Source: Septoria linicola
Lineage: Eukaryota > Ascomycota > Dothideomycetes > Mycosphaerellales > Mycosphaerellaceae
Direction of reading: 5' to 3'
DNA: 64,000 nt
Assembly (NCBI GenBank): GCA_024114885.1
Contig: CP099418.1
Span: forward strand, 3,472,001 to 3,536,000
The notes beneath the pieces are model-generated. The model did no database searches and had not been told where the DNA came from. It saw only the letters and a list, made by a program, of their open reading frames with translations. The position numbers were made by a program, and so were the translations under genes. Position 1 is the first letter of the stretch, and every line of letters starts with the position of its first letter. Shown piece after piece: positions 55,088 through 64,000 of the stretch.

Positions 55088-57497
55088 TCAGGTGGCCTTG
55101 TCACCAAACCCACGAACCCATTCGCTAACCTCAAACCCGAGACGCCTCAGTGTCGATGGCTCAATCTCCAGAGCATCTTTGCCCTCCAATTTACTCCTCT
55201 TGACCACAAAGACATTCCCGGGCTCCATAATCTCCACCGCAGGCTTACCGCTCTCTGTGCTTCCACTATCCTTCACGTAGATAGTGAGATCTGGGCTGAT
55301 AATGCTGCGCCATTGTGTGGCAGTCCATTCCCAGTGATCTTTGGGAGAGTACTGCGCGTAAGTTTCGATTGGAATATGGCAGGCAAAGAAGTTGCTGGCG
55401 TGAAGTGAATAATTGGCGATGAGTCCGACTGGCTTTGCCGAGCTGGAGCTTGAAGAGCCTTTGCTTGATGTCGAAGACTTGCGTGTCGCCACGTCAACAT
55501 CCATCTTTGCTGCTACATCCGGCTCGTCCGCCCGTGCGACGACTCTGTTTGGAGATGCCCTGTTGGAGTTTGACGTCGGCTCGCCACTGTCGTCGTAGTC
55601 CTCGTCAATAGCTCCTCTGCCCTTCGTCGCCTTGAGGGTCGAAGACGAAGCGTCAAGCATGACCGAGTCGGTAGGAGACTCAGTTTTGATCGTCAAAGCC
55701 TCTGTAATCTCGCTGCTTTTGAGTAGCCAATCTGCCGCAAGCCGATGGTATTGCGCCATGATCTGTTGTTTGCTGCCTTCGGATGACACCACTGGCCCGT
55801 CTATCTGCTTTACATTGAGGTCGTCCCCTTTGCCCAAGGTGTCACTGAGCCAGTTGTCGAGCACTTTGACAGCTTCCGCGCTGTCTCCCTCGATGGCAAC
55901 CAGTGGACCTCGAGGCGTAGACTTCCAAACTGGTGCGGGAGGTGCAACTTTACTCAAGACATTGATCTTGTACCAGAAGTCCAATGTCATGATGGATTCT
56001 TTTGCGCTCTTTGCCGTGCCGGTAGAGGTCATTGGACCAGGCGCGACATTCGTGCTACTAGTCTGCAATGGTGGCAGAGTCAGAGATCGATCATGTGGCC
56101 CGGCGTGGCCTTGTGACAGGCGATGCTGTGCGTAGCCCGGTCCGGGACGAGGAGGTGGGCCCATGGGACCTGGAGGGCTGACCACACCGCGAATGCCAGG
56201 CAGCGATTCACGACGAGCATGGGCCACGGCAGGCGGATATGGATGTTGTGGAGGTGGCTGGCTGAAAGGGAATGGCGTTCCAGGTCCAGCGTGAGGTCCA
56301 GGAGGTGGTGCTGCCACATATCTTGGTGGTGGTGGTCGAGAGACTATTGTCGCTGGATGGTCGTTGCTATTGTTGTACCGACGGCGTTTTGGATCGGGGC
56401 TCAGTGGGCCAAGATCATCGCGATCGTCGCGGTGATGAGGAGACATTGTGTTGCCAGGGAAGCGGCCAAGTCTCCTTGCTGCTGGCGATTGGAGGCTGAG
56501 ATCACGAAGTACAGGCAGTGTTCTGGTCACAGGTGTCGCAGCGGATCCGGGAGTGTGAGCTGTAGCGGGACTGTTGCTTGCTGTGTACGGTGTCGATGGC
56601 GCCAAAATGCTTTTGCCGCCACACTTTTGACAACGCGGCTTCTCGACTCCAGAGTTGGGCTCTGAGGTCAAGCTTCCACGGCGGTTGCTGCGCTTGGGCT
56701 GATACCGATATGATGGGTACTGCTGCTGGTGTCGAAGCTTTTCTTCTTCTGCGAGTGCTTTCCACCTGTTCTTGATCTCGGCAGGTTGATTCTGCCACTG
56801 TTCGCCGATGATCTTGGAAATCTCGGGATTCGCAAGGCCAGGGTTCTGGGCAACGACTTGTGCTTGTTGGTTCTGGCGATATAGAATGAAAGCTGAAAAA
56901 CGTCAATGACGGCAACCTTCGTAAGCACTATTCCGGTGACCGCTACATACCGTTTCGAGGTCTGGGTATCTTTGGCTCTGGTTGGCAGATACAGACGTGT
57001 ATGTCGCCACTATCAGATCTTGTATGCGCTGGCGATGCGTCGGGCAGATCGAGATCTTTGTCTTCAGCCTCGACAATGCCAGCCGTCCGCTTTCTTGTTG
57101 TTCTGCTGAAAGGCGGGCTCTCTTCAGGCGTCAATGGTGTGTTGGAGGGCTCTCTACCTGACGGGCTGAGAGGATACCTGTGGGAGTAAGAGGGAACAGA
57201 AGACGACGTACGCCTACTGGAATTCGCAGGAATATTATGGCTGCTGGCTCGTGTATTCTGAGCTTGAGACTTGTTCGAGACAGCGTTATCAGTTGTGTTG
57301 AATCCGTCTGGCATCGTTCGCTGCCACAGCTGTCTCGTGAATATGATGTGTCCAGATTCATTTGCGGGTCGCAGCGTTTGCACAGGATGAGTCGGCTGTG
57401 CCCACTGTCGATGCGAAGGGAGCGTCGGCACTGATGAACCCTGGATGGAAGCAGACATCGAGGAGAGAGATGGCAAGGTCTCACGATCCACTCGCAT
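55088..57497 (-). CDS. HMG-box transcription factor
   Basis: Two exons, 57497-56951 and 56892-55088 (intron GTATGT..TTTCAG), give 783 residues. The HMG box is split by the intron: PKIPRPRN then AFILYRQNQQAQVVAQNPGL ... WQNQPAEIKNRWKALAEEEK, a Sox/MAT-type box near residues 175-245. Just upstream is DIHVCICQPEP; just downstream is CQKCGGKS, so Cys pairs flank the box. The rest is Pro/Ser-rich and disordered, with the C-terminal region (MTLDFWYKINVLSKVAPPAP ... SEWVRGFGDK) conserved-looking. It is probably a nuclear regulator (Rox1/Ste11-like class), but target genes cannot be deduced. The ATG at 57497 follows a TTG that is in frame. Confidence 0.85.
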
Positions 57498-59202
57498 TCC
57501 CGTTGACAATGAAAGAATTGCTGCGTACCAATAGAAGCGCGTGACGAATCAAGGTGTCCCATTATTGCAGAGGAAAGCAAGCGTAGCTTTGTGTCTATTA
57601 TCTCAGGCTAAGCGTGGCATGCCATCCTTTGTCCAGCGACGAGCACGGTTACCGTCTACTTCATGCAATGCTGCGATTGTTGCGGAGTCGACAGACAGAC
57701 TTCTTTGTTCTTTGTTGGCAACCCGCGGGTCCGAAAGCGGCCAAGCCGTAGCGCGAAGCAGCCAGGCGAAAAGTCAGCTTTCTTTGAGACATTCCTAGGC
57801 GGTAAGCATGCAAGGGCGTAATTGCAAAGAAATGCTAAACGGCACAATGCGCAGTTAGTGGACAAACAGCCACACTCACCCACTTCCCGTCGGCCTATTT
57901 CCTATGCTTCGTCTATCACTTACTGATCTATGGCATGCCGTTCCGTGTCATGGCGACACGAATGGGTTCCAGCACCAACACAGTGGAATGTTACGCACAG
58001 CTGCAACTCTGTCGTGCCACACTGTGGCAATAGCTCGATCCTCGTCCCCGCTATGCATATGGCTAGAGAATTGGTGTTGCTGTCATGTGGGCCAGTTTTC
58101 CAAGCTTGCACGATGCCTCCCATAGCGCCGGAACCCCAATACTGCTGTGCTGTAGCGAATCTATTGGTACAGAATCTTGTGTGCGCAGCCGTGCTGGTCA
58201 TCCGGCTCACCACCAAAGAGCTCACTTCGTGGTGTAGCTGAGAGGCTCTACTGTTGGAACCCGAAACAAAGACCTGTTGCTTTACATAGCTGGATGAGGA
58301 TGCCCCTTTCATGGAGGTCAGCATAATGCGCGGCGACTGACCGCGACAAGAGCGTAAGCACAACGGAAGTTGGAGGAAATCAAACACTGCAGACGCGCTG
58401 TGAAACAGGCGGAGTGTTCTGAGAACTCCTTTATGCTCGAGCACGATGGACAAGGTTGGCGCTTCTTGGACATGGCACGAGCAGCTGTGCGCTCTGTCGT
58501 GTACCCAGATGACGCAAGCGACTAAGGGAAAAAGAGGCCTTCGTCTTGGGCCTGATCGCCGACGTGATGAGACTGTGGGAGGCAGCCACAAGTACTTGTT
58601 CGAGTTCCGTAGCAAGTGACAAGAAAGTCAGCTGCGAGTTATCACACAGCCATACTTTACTCCTCCGCGATCCTATACGCTCGGGTATCAGCATAAACGT
58701 GAGTGAACACGTCTCGCCACGCGAGAAAACTTTCCGTCGGGAACTCGTTTGTGTTACGGATCCATCTGCGGCTTGCTGCAGCTGTCAAACGCATCCCGGC
58801 CAGAAGCCTGGAATCTCATTGAATGGAGAAGACGCGTTCGTTTCCCGAGGAGCGGTCCATGATCCGATCTGCGCGGCTGTTTGCCAGGTGACATACTGCT
58901 GAAGGTGCTTTGTCGCTTGACTGGATGTGAAATGTTTGCGTCGCGGCGAAGTGTTTACATCTTGGCTGCTCGAAACATTCGGGCGTCGCTGTGGACGCCC
59001 CTGACACGGCAGCTTACGCCAGTCGCACCTCTTTTCCACCTGGAGACGTGGCGCACTGTTGCCGGCGGGATCGATGTGGAATGGCTCCGCGTTATGTACT
59101 TTGTATCATCTCATCGAGTACTTATCAGTGCTTCTGCTTTTCTCTTTGACCTCTGACATAGTCATCAAATCGCTTGTAGGCAAATTGGCCCTACGACATG
59201 GT
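57498..59202. other. Gene-poor stretch between minus-strand genes
   Basis: 1705 bp, the longest unexplained gap, between the HMG-box gene start and the DUF2470 gene stop. The largest frame is about 231 codons on the minus strand (58615-57920), but it lacks family similarity and has irregular composition. I call no gene; it may be regulatory DNA for the HMG gene or decayed coding sequence. Confidence 0.35.
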
Positions 59203-59890
59203 TTAGCTCTTGCTCCTTTGAATATTTGTGGACCTCCATGCCTGACTGACCTCAACGAACGTCGACATAGTCCAGAGCCAATATATGGATGACCTTATAT
59301 TGACAGAGTGCCGAGGCAGCTTGGTATGTGCGAAAAATAGGCATTCGCCACCATGTATAATGAGTAAACCCAAGGCAAGATAGGGTTGTATAGTCCACGA
59401 GAATCTCGCAAAGGAGCTCCCTAGAACGCGCTCGACAGTTGCGCCTTGTGCAAACCACGATCTTTGGCTGTATCCCACCATCGTCGCTATAATGACCAGG
59501 AACGGAATGGTATAGAGGCCCGAAGGAGCAAGAAAATGCTTGACAGTAACGTCGGAATGTCCAAGGGCTTTGCGGCAGGTCTTGTCAAGGTCCACTACTC
59601 GCTCACGCGCCTCACGATAGGAAGCCATTGGAGGCTGGAACGGTATCTTCACTATGTTCTCGTGGCAGGAGAGTGTGAGCTCGTTCAGGCTCACGTCGGT
59701 GATCTTGCCATCCCACGCCTTCCATGAAGGCGTTCCGCCATAATGCTGGAGGTAGCGCACAATCTGTGATCGTCAGCGATATTGTGATTTTGCAGTCAAG
59801 GTACAGTACACGGACAGAGTCGTGGTGATCGTTGTTCATGTGCGAGACGATGCGATTCTTCGCCGCATCTTCATCCTTCGTTCCAGCCAT
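59203..59890 (-). CDS. DUF2470 integral membrane protein
   Basis: Two exons: exon 1 from ATG 59890 (MAGTKDEDAAKNRIVSHM) ends in MNNDHHDSV, and exon 2 starts IVRYLQHYGG at about 59762; the donor GTCCGT is weak but the junction HHDS-IVRYLQHY matches the family. About 213 residues. The N-terminal DUF2470 domain (residues 1-85, HMNNDHHD motif) resembles the C-terminal part of heme-related pyridoxamine-oxidase-like proteins, and FQPPMASYREARERVVDLD follows. Residues 105-205 contain three hydrophobic spans (LYTIPFLVIIATMVGY, PYLALGLLIIHGGECL, IYWLWTMSTFVEV). Fungal copies are uncharacterised. The start codon overlaps an ATG on the other strand. Confidence 0.85.
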
Positions 59891-60629
59891 GCCGCCCAAG
59901 GTTCAGTGAGTGTTGACTGTCAGTGTCAAGTCTTGCATGGCTATGGTGCAGTGTTAGCAACTATCGCCGCCAATGCCCGAAGCCTCGGCACAAAAATCGT
60001 CGAAAGAAGCAGCGGCGCTGTGCCGTGCACAATCAACACCTCAACATCCACTTTGGTCTCATCAACCACAGACATTATTCCCAAGGCCCGAGGATGAATG
60101 CACCTGTGGAATCAGTCTTGCATTAGGAGGGACATCAGCCGCGTTCGGCGTGGTTCGGAAACAGCCAACTCGTGTTCCGATGACCTCAAGGAGCCTCGGG
60201 ACGGCATCACTGGCATGGCAAGGAAGAGCTCGAGGTCGCGAAACAATGCGACGCGGCCTGCAGGTCCTCTGACCGTAACGGAAGAACGACCGGCCACCTT
60301 TTCGTCATGTTACAAGGTGCACTTCTTGGAGTATGCATGCGCCACAGCACCCAGCTCGGTTGCAGTCCGCGCTCCTCGCTTGAGCCAAGGATTCTTGATA
60401 TATCCCTGTTCGCCAGCTGTGGCTGCAACATGCAGCACTGGAGCTCATTGCGTCAGGCGTGAGCATGTGGGTACAGCATGGAAATGGATCAATGCTTTCA
60501 GAAACAGGTTTGGTGCTTCTCGTTTTGTGCTAAGTGCACATCTTTCGCATTTCCCGTCTTTCATCCTACAACTCTGAGCACAAGCATAATACCAGTCCTC
60601 AGCGCAGTGTCCAAGAACAAAGAAACAGT
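59891..60629. other. Divergent intergenic, DUF2470 / disordered protein
   Basis: 739 bp between divergent starts. A stretch at 60098-60577 on the plus strand has codon-like usage in its first half (see findings), but no assembled gene model. Confidence 0.35.
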
Positions 60630-61373
60630 ATGTCATCTCAGCAAGAAGAGCAATCGGCCAGCCTGTCAGGCCAGGGAGGTGCGAACGCCGGACTGAACGC
60701 CTCTGGTAGCGCGGAAACCAACAGCAAGACGACCAAGAAGACACCCAAGAAATTGGGACAGAAGAAGCAGGAGCAGCAACCAACTCCTGATCAGACCGAC
60801 GAGGCTGAAGCAGACGGCGGCGCAGACCAAGAAGCATCAGCTGAAGCCGGCGCCGAAGCCGACGCCGAGGGTGAAGCGGAATCACAAATGGAGCCCGAAC
60901 AACAACAAGAGCAGTCTCGTCAACAATCACGCCGTCGACAGAGTCGCGGCCGCGGTCGCAAGGGTGGCCAGCAGGAAAGTGATACCGACTCCATTGCCCG
61001 CAGCGACCAGAGTGCCGCCGGAGGTCGTCGACAGCGGCAGCGTCAGAAGAAGCAGCAACAGCAGACCAAGAACTCGCAGGGCGGCCCTCTCGATGGCATC
61101 ACCGAAGACCTACCAGGCGGCGAGGTGGTCAACCAAGCGGGCGAGCTTGTGCAGGGTACCGCTGGTAATGCAGTGAACAGTGTAGGAGATACTGCTGGCA
61201 AGGCTCTCGGTGGTCTTACTGGAGGCGGCAAGCAGGGCCAAGAGCAGGGCGGTGGTGAGGAAGATGGTGGTGGCGGCGAGCAGCTACGATTGAGACTCGA
61301 ACTTAACCTTGACATTGAGATTCAACTGAAGGCTAAGATACACGGAGATTTGACACTTGGTCTGCTCAACTAG
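60630..61373 (+). CDS. Disordered Gln/Gly-rich protein with C-terminal beta-strand motif
   Basis: 247 residues from ATG 60630 (MSSQQEEQSASLSGQGGAN). Residues 20-215 are low-complexity: Lys/Gln-rich (KKTPKKLGQKKQEQQ), Ala/Glu repeats (GAEADAEGEAES), Arg-rich (RRRQSRGRGRKGG) and Gly/Gln-rich (GGKQGQEQGGGEE). The last ~30 residues switch to strictly alternating hydrophobic residues (LRLRLELNLDIEIQLKAKI, then GDLTLGLL). The same block ends the next gene downstream. Its composition suggests a scaffold or condensate-forming protein; no enzyme domain is seen. It could be a septum- or membrane-associated disordered protein, but this is a guess. No intron is needed. Confidence 0.8.
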   Translation: MSSQQEEQSASLSGQGGANAGLNASGSAETNSKTTKKTPKKLGQKKQEQQPTPDQTDEAEADGGADQEASAEAGAEADAEGEAESQMEPEQQQEQSRQQSRRRQSRGRGRKGGQQESDTDSIARSDQSAAGGRRQRQRQKKQQQQTKNSQGGPLDGITEDLPGGEVVNQAGELVQGTAGNAVNSVGDTAGKALGGLTGGGKQGQEQGGGEEDGGGGEQLRLRLELNLDIEIQLKAKIHGDLTLGLLN

Positions 61374-62218
61374 ACAATGCTGCACGTAGACCAACGGCGA
61401 ACTGTGTAGGGATTACGATGTATGCAGTTTCATAAGCTATGGGAGGTGTAATGTGAATGGTACCATATTCTACGAGCATCTGAGAATTCGTCGGCCTGAT
61501 CGCAAATGTGATTTATCCTAACCTCCATCTGCACGGTATGCGTAGGCGGTGCTCAGACCCTTCGTTATGACGACAGATGATCATCGATGCATGCCATGTG
61601 TTGCGAGACCTGACTTCACTGTTTCATCAGCACTGCTGAAGGAAGTGCTCGGCTTTGTCGGCGGTCTGCTGCCCCGTTCTGCAGCACTTGATAGCTCCTC
61701 AAGCAAGTGTTGTCGCTGGCGCTTTGCAACCTTTGCCTGGCGCGACTAAACCTTGAGTCTAATGCCACGATTGCCACGTTCCCACAAGGCGCTTGCGTCG
61801 GGTGCATCAAGGCATTGATGGCGGACCGCAGGGATTGCGCGTTCACAACCCGAAGTGCGTGCATGTGGATGAAGTCACTAATATGGAGACCTGTGGCTGT
61901 GCGTGCAAGGGATATCTTCTGCGGGATGTGCAGACATGGGTACGCGATCGGCTTCAAACAGGTTTCGTAGCATGTGATGACTGGCCACCCAAGAAGCGGG
62001 CCTTGAGGGTAGGTGGAGTGGGTACAGCATGCTGAGGGTCGATGAGGCAAGGCCAGGTTCCTCTCACTGTGATTTCCTGCACTCGATCATCTCAAGGTCT
62101 ACACTGAACCAGATTGCTATCATAGATTCAACAGGCATTTCAAGCACAGAGACATCGCTCCAACTAGACAATCACCCATCTCGAGAACTCGCGTCTTTAG
62201 CTCAAGCTGGGGGCCAAG
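61374..62218. other. Intergenic between the two motif-sharing genes
   Basis: 845 bp between tandem genes, including the terminator of the first and the promoter of the second. Frames on both strands show no family; I call nothing. Confidence 0.35.
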
Positions 62219-62831
62219 ATGGCAGACGCTATCAACAACGAATCTTACAGGAAGAAGTACAATGAGCAGCCCAAGCTGGAGCATTTGTCCGAGGAGACGC
62301 TGAAGGACCCACCGAAGCAGAGAACAGTACAGCAGCAGGAGAAGCAGGATAGACTAATCAAGAAGGAGAAGCGCGAGGCTGGTCTCGAGTCCAATCGATC
62401 ACGATCATCATCGCGCAGAGAGCGAAGGAAACGCGTTCAGCAGGCAATGGAGGACGGCAAATACATGAAGACAGGTTCGTTGGAGGCGCTGGAGGAAGCG
62501 GATGCCAATGGAGACCTGGAACAACAGCGACCCTTTGAGCGAATAGGACCTGACAGCACCTCCATGGACGGCCCCGTTACACATGCGCGAGCGATGCGAG
62601 GAGAAATTCCCGTTCGTGGATCGAATCCAAACCAGCCTTATTACATCACGCCACAAGAAGAAGAGAGCAGCGGAGTACGCCGTCCCAAAGTAGATCAGAT
62701 TGATTGTTGCTAACATTCTCTAGTCAGCTCTCAAAGACACAGACGGTCTCAAACTCACGCTAGAGGCCAATCTCGATATTGAGATCGAGCTCAAAGCCAG
62801 TATTCGTGGCGACTTGACGCTTTCATTATAG
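62219..62831 (+). CDS. Charged disordered protein with the same C-terminal beta-strand motif
   Basis: Two exons, 62219-62674 and 62724-62831, joined by a 49 bp intron (GTACGC donor, TGCTAAC branch, CTCTAG acceptor); about 187 residues. The N-terminal part (MADAINNESYRKKYNEQPKL ...) is highly charged with a basic cluster (RSRSSSRRERRKRVQQA). The last residues read LKLTLEANLDIEIELKASI then GDLTLSL, matching the end of the upstream gene at 20 of 27 positions (counted by eye). The remaining sequence is unrelated. Without splicing, the frame ends at 62713 and the motif is lost. The stop overlaps a GTAAGT, so a further intron near 62830 cannot be excluded. Confidence 0.75.
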
Positions 62832-63568
62832 TAAGTTCATCCTCTCGCACCCCTCGTCCGGATGTAGTTGTGTCCCACCCCGAGCCCCAAGGGAGGCGCT
62901 ATGCTACTGTTCTCCGAGCTCTAGAAGATCACACAGTAACAGTCGTGAACTTCTAGTGCATGAAGAAGTTCCACGCCGCGCGCGGCGTATACCTCAGAGC
63001 TGACATTTGTGGGCGGCGCGTAGTACGGGATAGTTTCGCTGACGGCTTTTGTCTCGCAGCGAGTAACGTCAATCGATCGAGGTGGAAGTGTATGGGGTTG
63101 TCCGGCATTGGAGCCGGCTATATGGCGTCTGTCGTGCTAGGCAGGCATAGCGTACAGCTTTGCTCGATCTGTAGTGAATGGAATGGACGTTGACAGGTTG
63201 GCGCATGCATTCCCAGCCAAGCATGGGATTATAGCTGTGCAGTATCAGTACTCTTCGAGGACAAAAGATTACAAGCCCGTGTTCAAACATGGGAAGCCAT
63301 AGTGTAGAGCACACTACCATATGAAGCCAAGTCAAAGGTTTGCCGTCAGTAGACATACGCTAATCCTAGCTTTCGCCATGGGTGGTGGGATGAAAGACTA
63401 ATGCTTCGTCCCTTCGATGGACGGCGCCAACGCTGTGCTTGAACAGTAAGGATACAGTAAGCAGTACCAGTTACCCCGATGTGCATGTTGTCCAAACCTG
63501 CAACCCGGAGCAAGAAGTGAGAAAAAGCCATCGAGGTCTCTTTTACAACGGCCAAGGCCATGCTTCGA
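62832..63568. other. Convergent 3' intergenic
   Basis: 737 bp between the second motif gene and the rhomboid stop. GC-rich patch CGCGCGCGGCG at about 62974-62986. No gene recognised. Confidence 0.35.
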
Positions 63569-63904
63569 TCAACGTCGCAGAACTGTGTAGTAGTAGATGA
63601 ACCCAAAGCCCGCTCCTGCCAAGTGCGCAGCGTAGTTAATTCGTGTTGACAAGCCAAACTCCATTGGCTGAAGTATACTGCGCTCAGTGAGCAGACCCCA
63701 AAGATCGCAAGCCATTTGCGCAGCTGGCATCACAAGCGCCGCCGACGCTTCCTCTTTGCCGTAGCTGTACGCTCGAAGAGGCAGAGCTGTTCTGATGGCC
63801 GCGAAGGAGTTAATGACAGCGCTGAAACCAAACGAGTAGCTCGGCGCTCTACGTTGAGTGTAAGACTCTTCTTTGCTCAACCACACCTGATAGGAATCAC
63901 ACAA
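63569..63904 (-). CDS. Rhomboid-family protein, 3' part (partial at right edge)
   Basis: The terminal exon of a rhomboid-like intramembrane protease or pseudoprotease. The segment SYSFGFSAVINSFAAIRT carries a G-x-S-like nucleophile position, and INYAAHLAGAGFGFIYYYTV has the catalytic-type His in the A-H-L-x-G context of the last helices. The frame begins at an acceptor (CCTATCAG near 63888); the upstream exons are beyond or near the window edge and I cannot assemble them. Stop TGA/TAG region at 63569. Whether the enzyme is active depends on residues outside the window. Confidence 0.6.
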   Translation of the reverse strand: MCDSYQVWLSKEESYTQRRAPSYSFGFSAVINSFAAIRTALPLRAYSYGKEEASAALVMPAAQMACDLWGLLTERSILQPMEFGLSTRINYAAHLAGAGFGFIYYYTVLRR

Positions 63905-64000
63905 AGGTCAGCAGTGCCAAAGGCATTTTCTCGAATGGTCGCGTCGTTTTGACAAGGCGCTGCAGTATCGCCATAACAAGAAGAGGCACGAGTTCTGAGT

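Noticed and set aside
57920..58615. 231-codon minus-strand frame
   Set aside because: No family resemblance, irregular residue composition and many rare codons; likely chance, though recorded as part of the unexplained gap.
61549..62050. Frames on both strands between the motif genes
   Set aside because: Short, mutually overlapping and without domain; no start context.

Overview
The window is nuclear DNA from a filamentous ascomycete (Pezizomycotina), most likely a Dothideomycete. This follows from many short GT-AG introns (about 49-150 bp) with CTRAC-type branch sites, a TUB2 gene with the usual early introns, a fungal Crh-type GH16 wall enzyme, a fungal Med13, and a Rap1 with BRCT, Myb and C-terminal domains. 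The class assignment is inference from protein flavour. I recognise no tRNA, rRNA, transposon or CRISPR-like array.

Layout. 1-10 kb: an ankyrin-like WW-repeat protein open to the left edge, a mitochondrial-type enoyl-CoA hydratase, a very intron-rich zinc alcohol dehydrogenase, a PPIL1-type cyclophilin, a CCDC130/Yju2-like splicing factor, the 60S factor Rei1, and the prefoldin-like URI/Bud27. 11-25 kb: TFIIH subunit Tfb3, Tim17, the SSU processome protein Enp2, a 1441-residue Med13, palmitoyltransferase Swf1 and telomere protein Rap1. 25-33 kb: a GPI-type Crh glucanosyltransferase, an aldo-keto reductase, a rhodopsin-domain membrane protein and a mitochondrial membrane protein of unknown function. 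33-42 kb: beta-tubulin, Rvs167, Nfs1 and a PTGR-like MDR reductase. 41-57 kb: a conserved fungal protein of unknown function, a three-LIM paxillin-like protein, a 2EXR protein, Gos1, RPL35, an HSL-type hydrolase and an HMG-box regulator. 59-64 kb: a DUF2470 membrane protein, two disordered proteins sharing a C-terminal alternating-hydrophobic motif, and the end of a rhomboid gene cut by the right edge.

Most of the window is housekeeping genes, packed head-to-head or tail-to-tail with 250-750 bp between them. Several longer stretches without a recognisable gene lie at 27.0-28.2, 31.0-32.3, 43.1-44.5, 47.3-48.7 and 57.5-59.2 kb. Themes represented are ribosome assembly (Rei1, Enp2, RPL35), transcription (Tfb3, Med13, URI), splicing (CCDC130, PPIL1), mitochondria (Tim17, Nfs1, ECH) and cell polarity, wall or trafficking (Rvs167, Pxl1-like, Gos1, Swf1, Crh). 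No metabolic cluster or obvious transferred island is visible.

The least explained item is the pair of neighbouring low-complexity proteins at 60630-61373 and 62219-62831. Their last ~27 residues are the same beta-strand-like sequence (20 of 27 positions identical), while the rest of each protein is unrelated. Other points worth checking are four RVxF-like motifs in URI and an AGTTAACT palindrome found in three divergent promoters.
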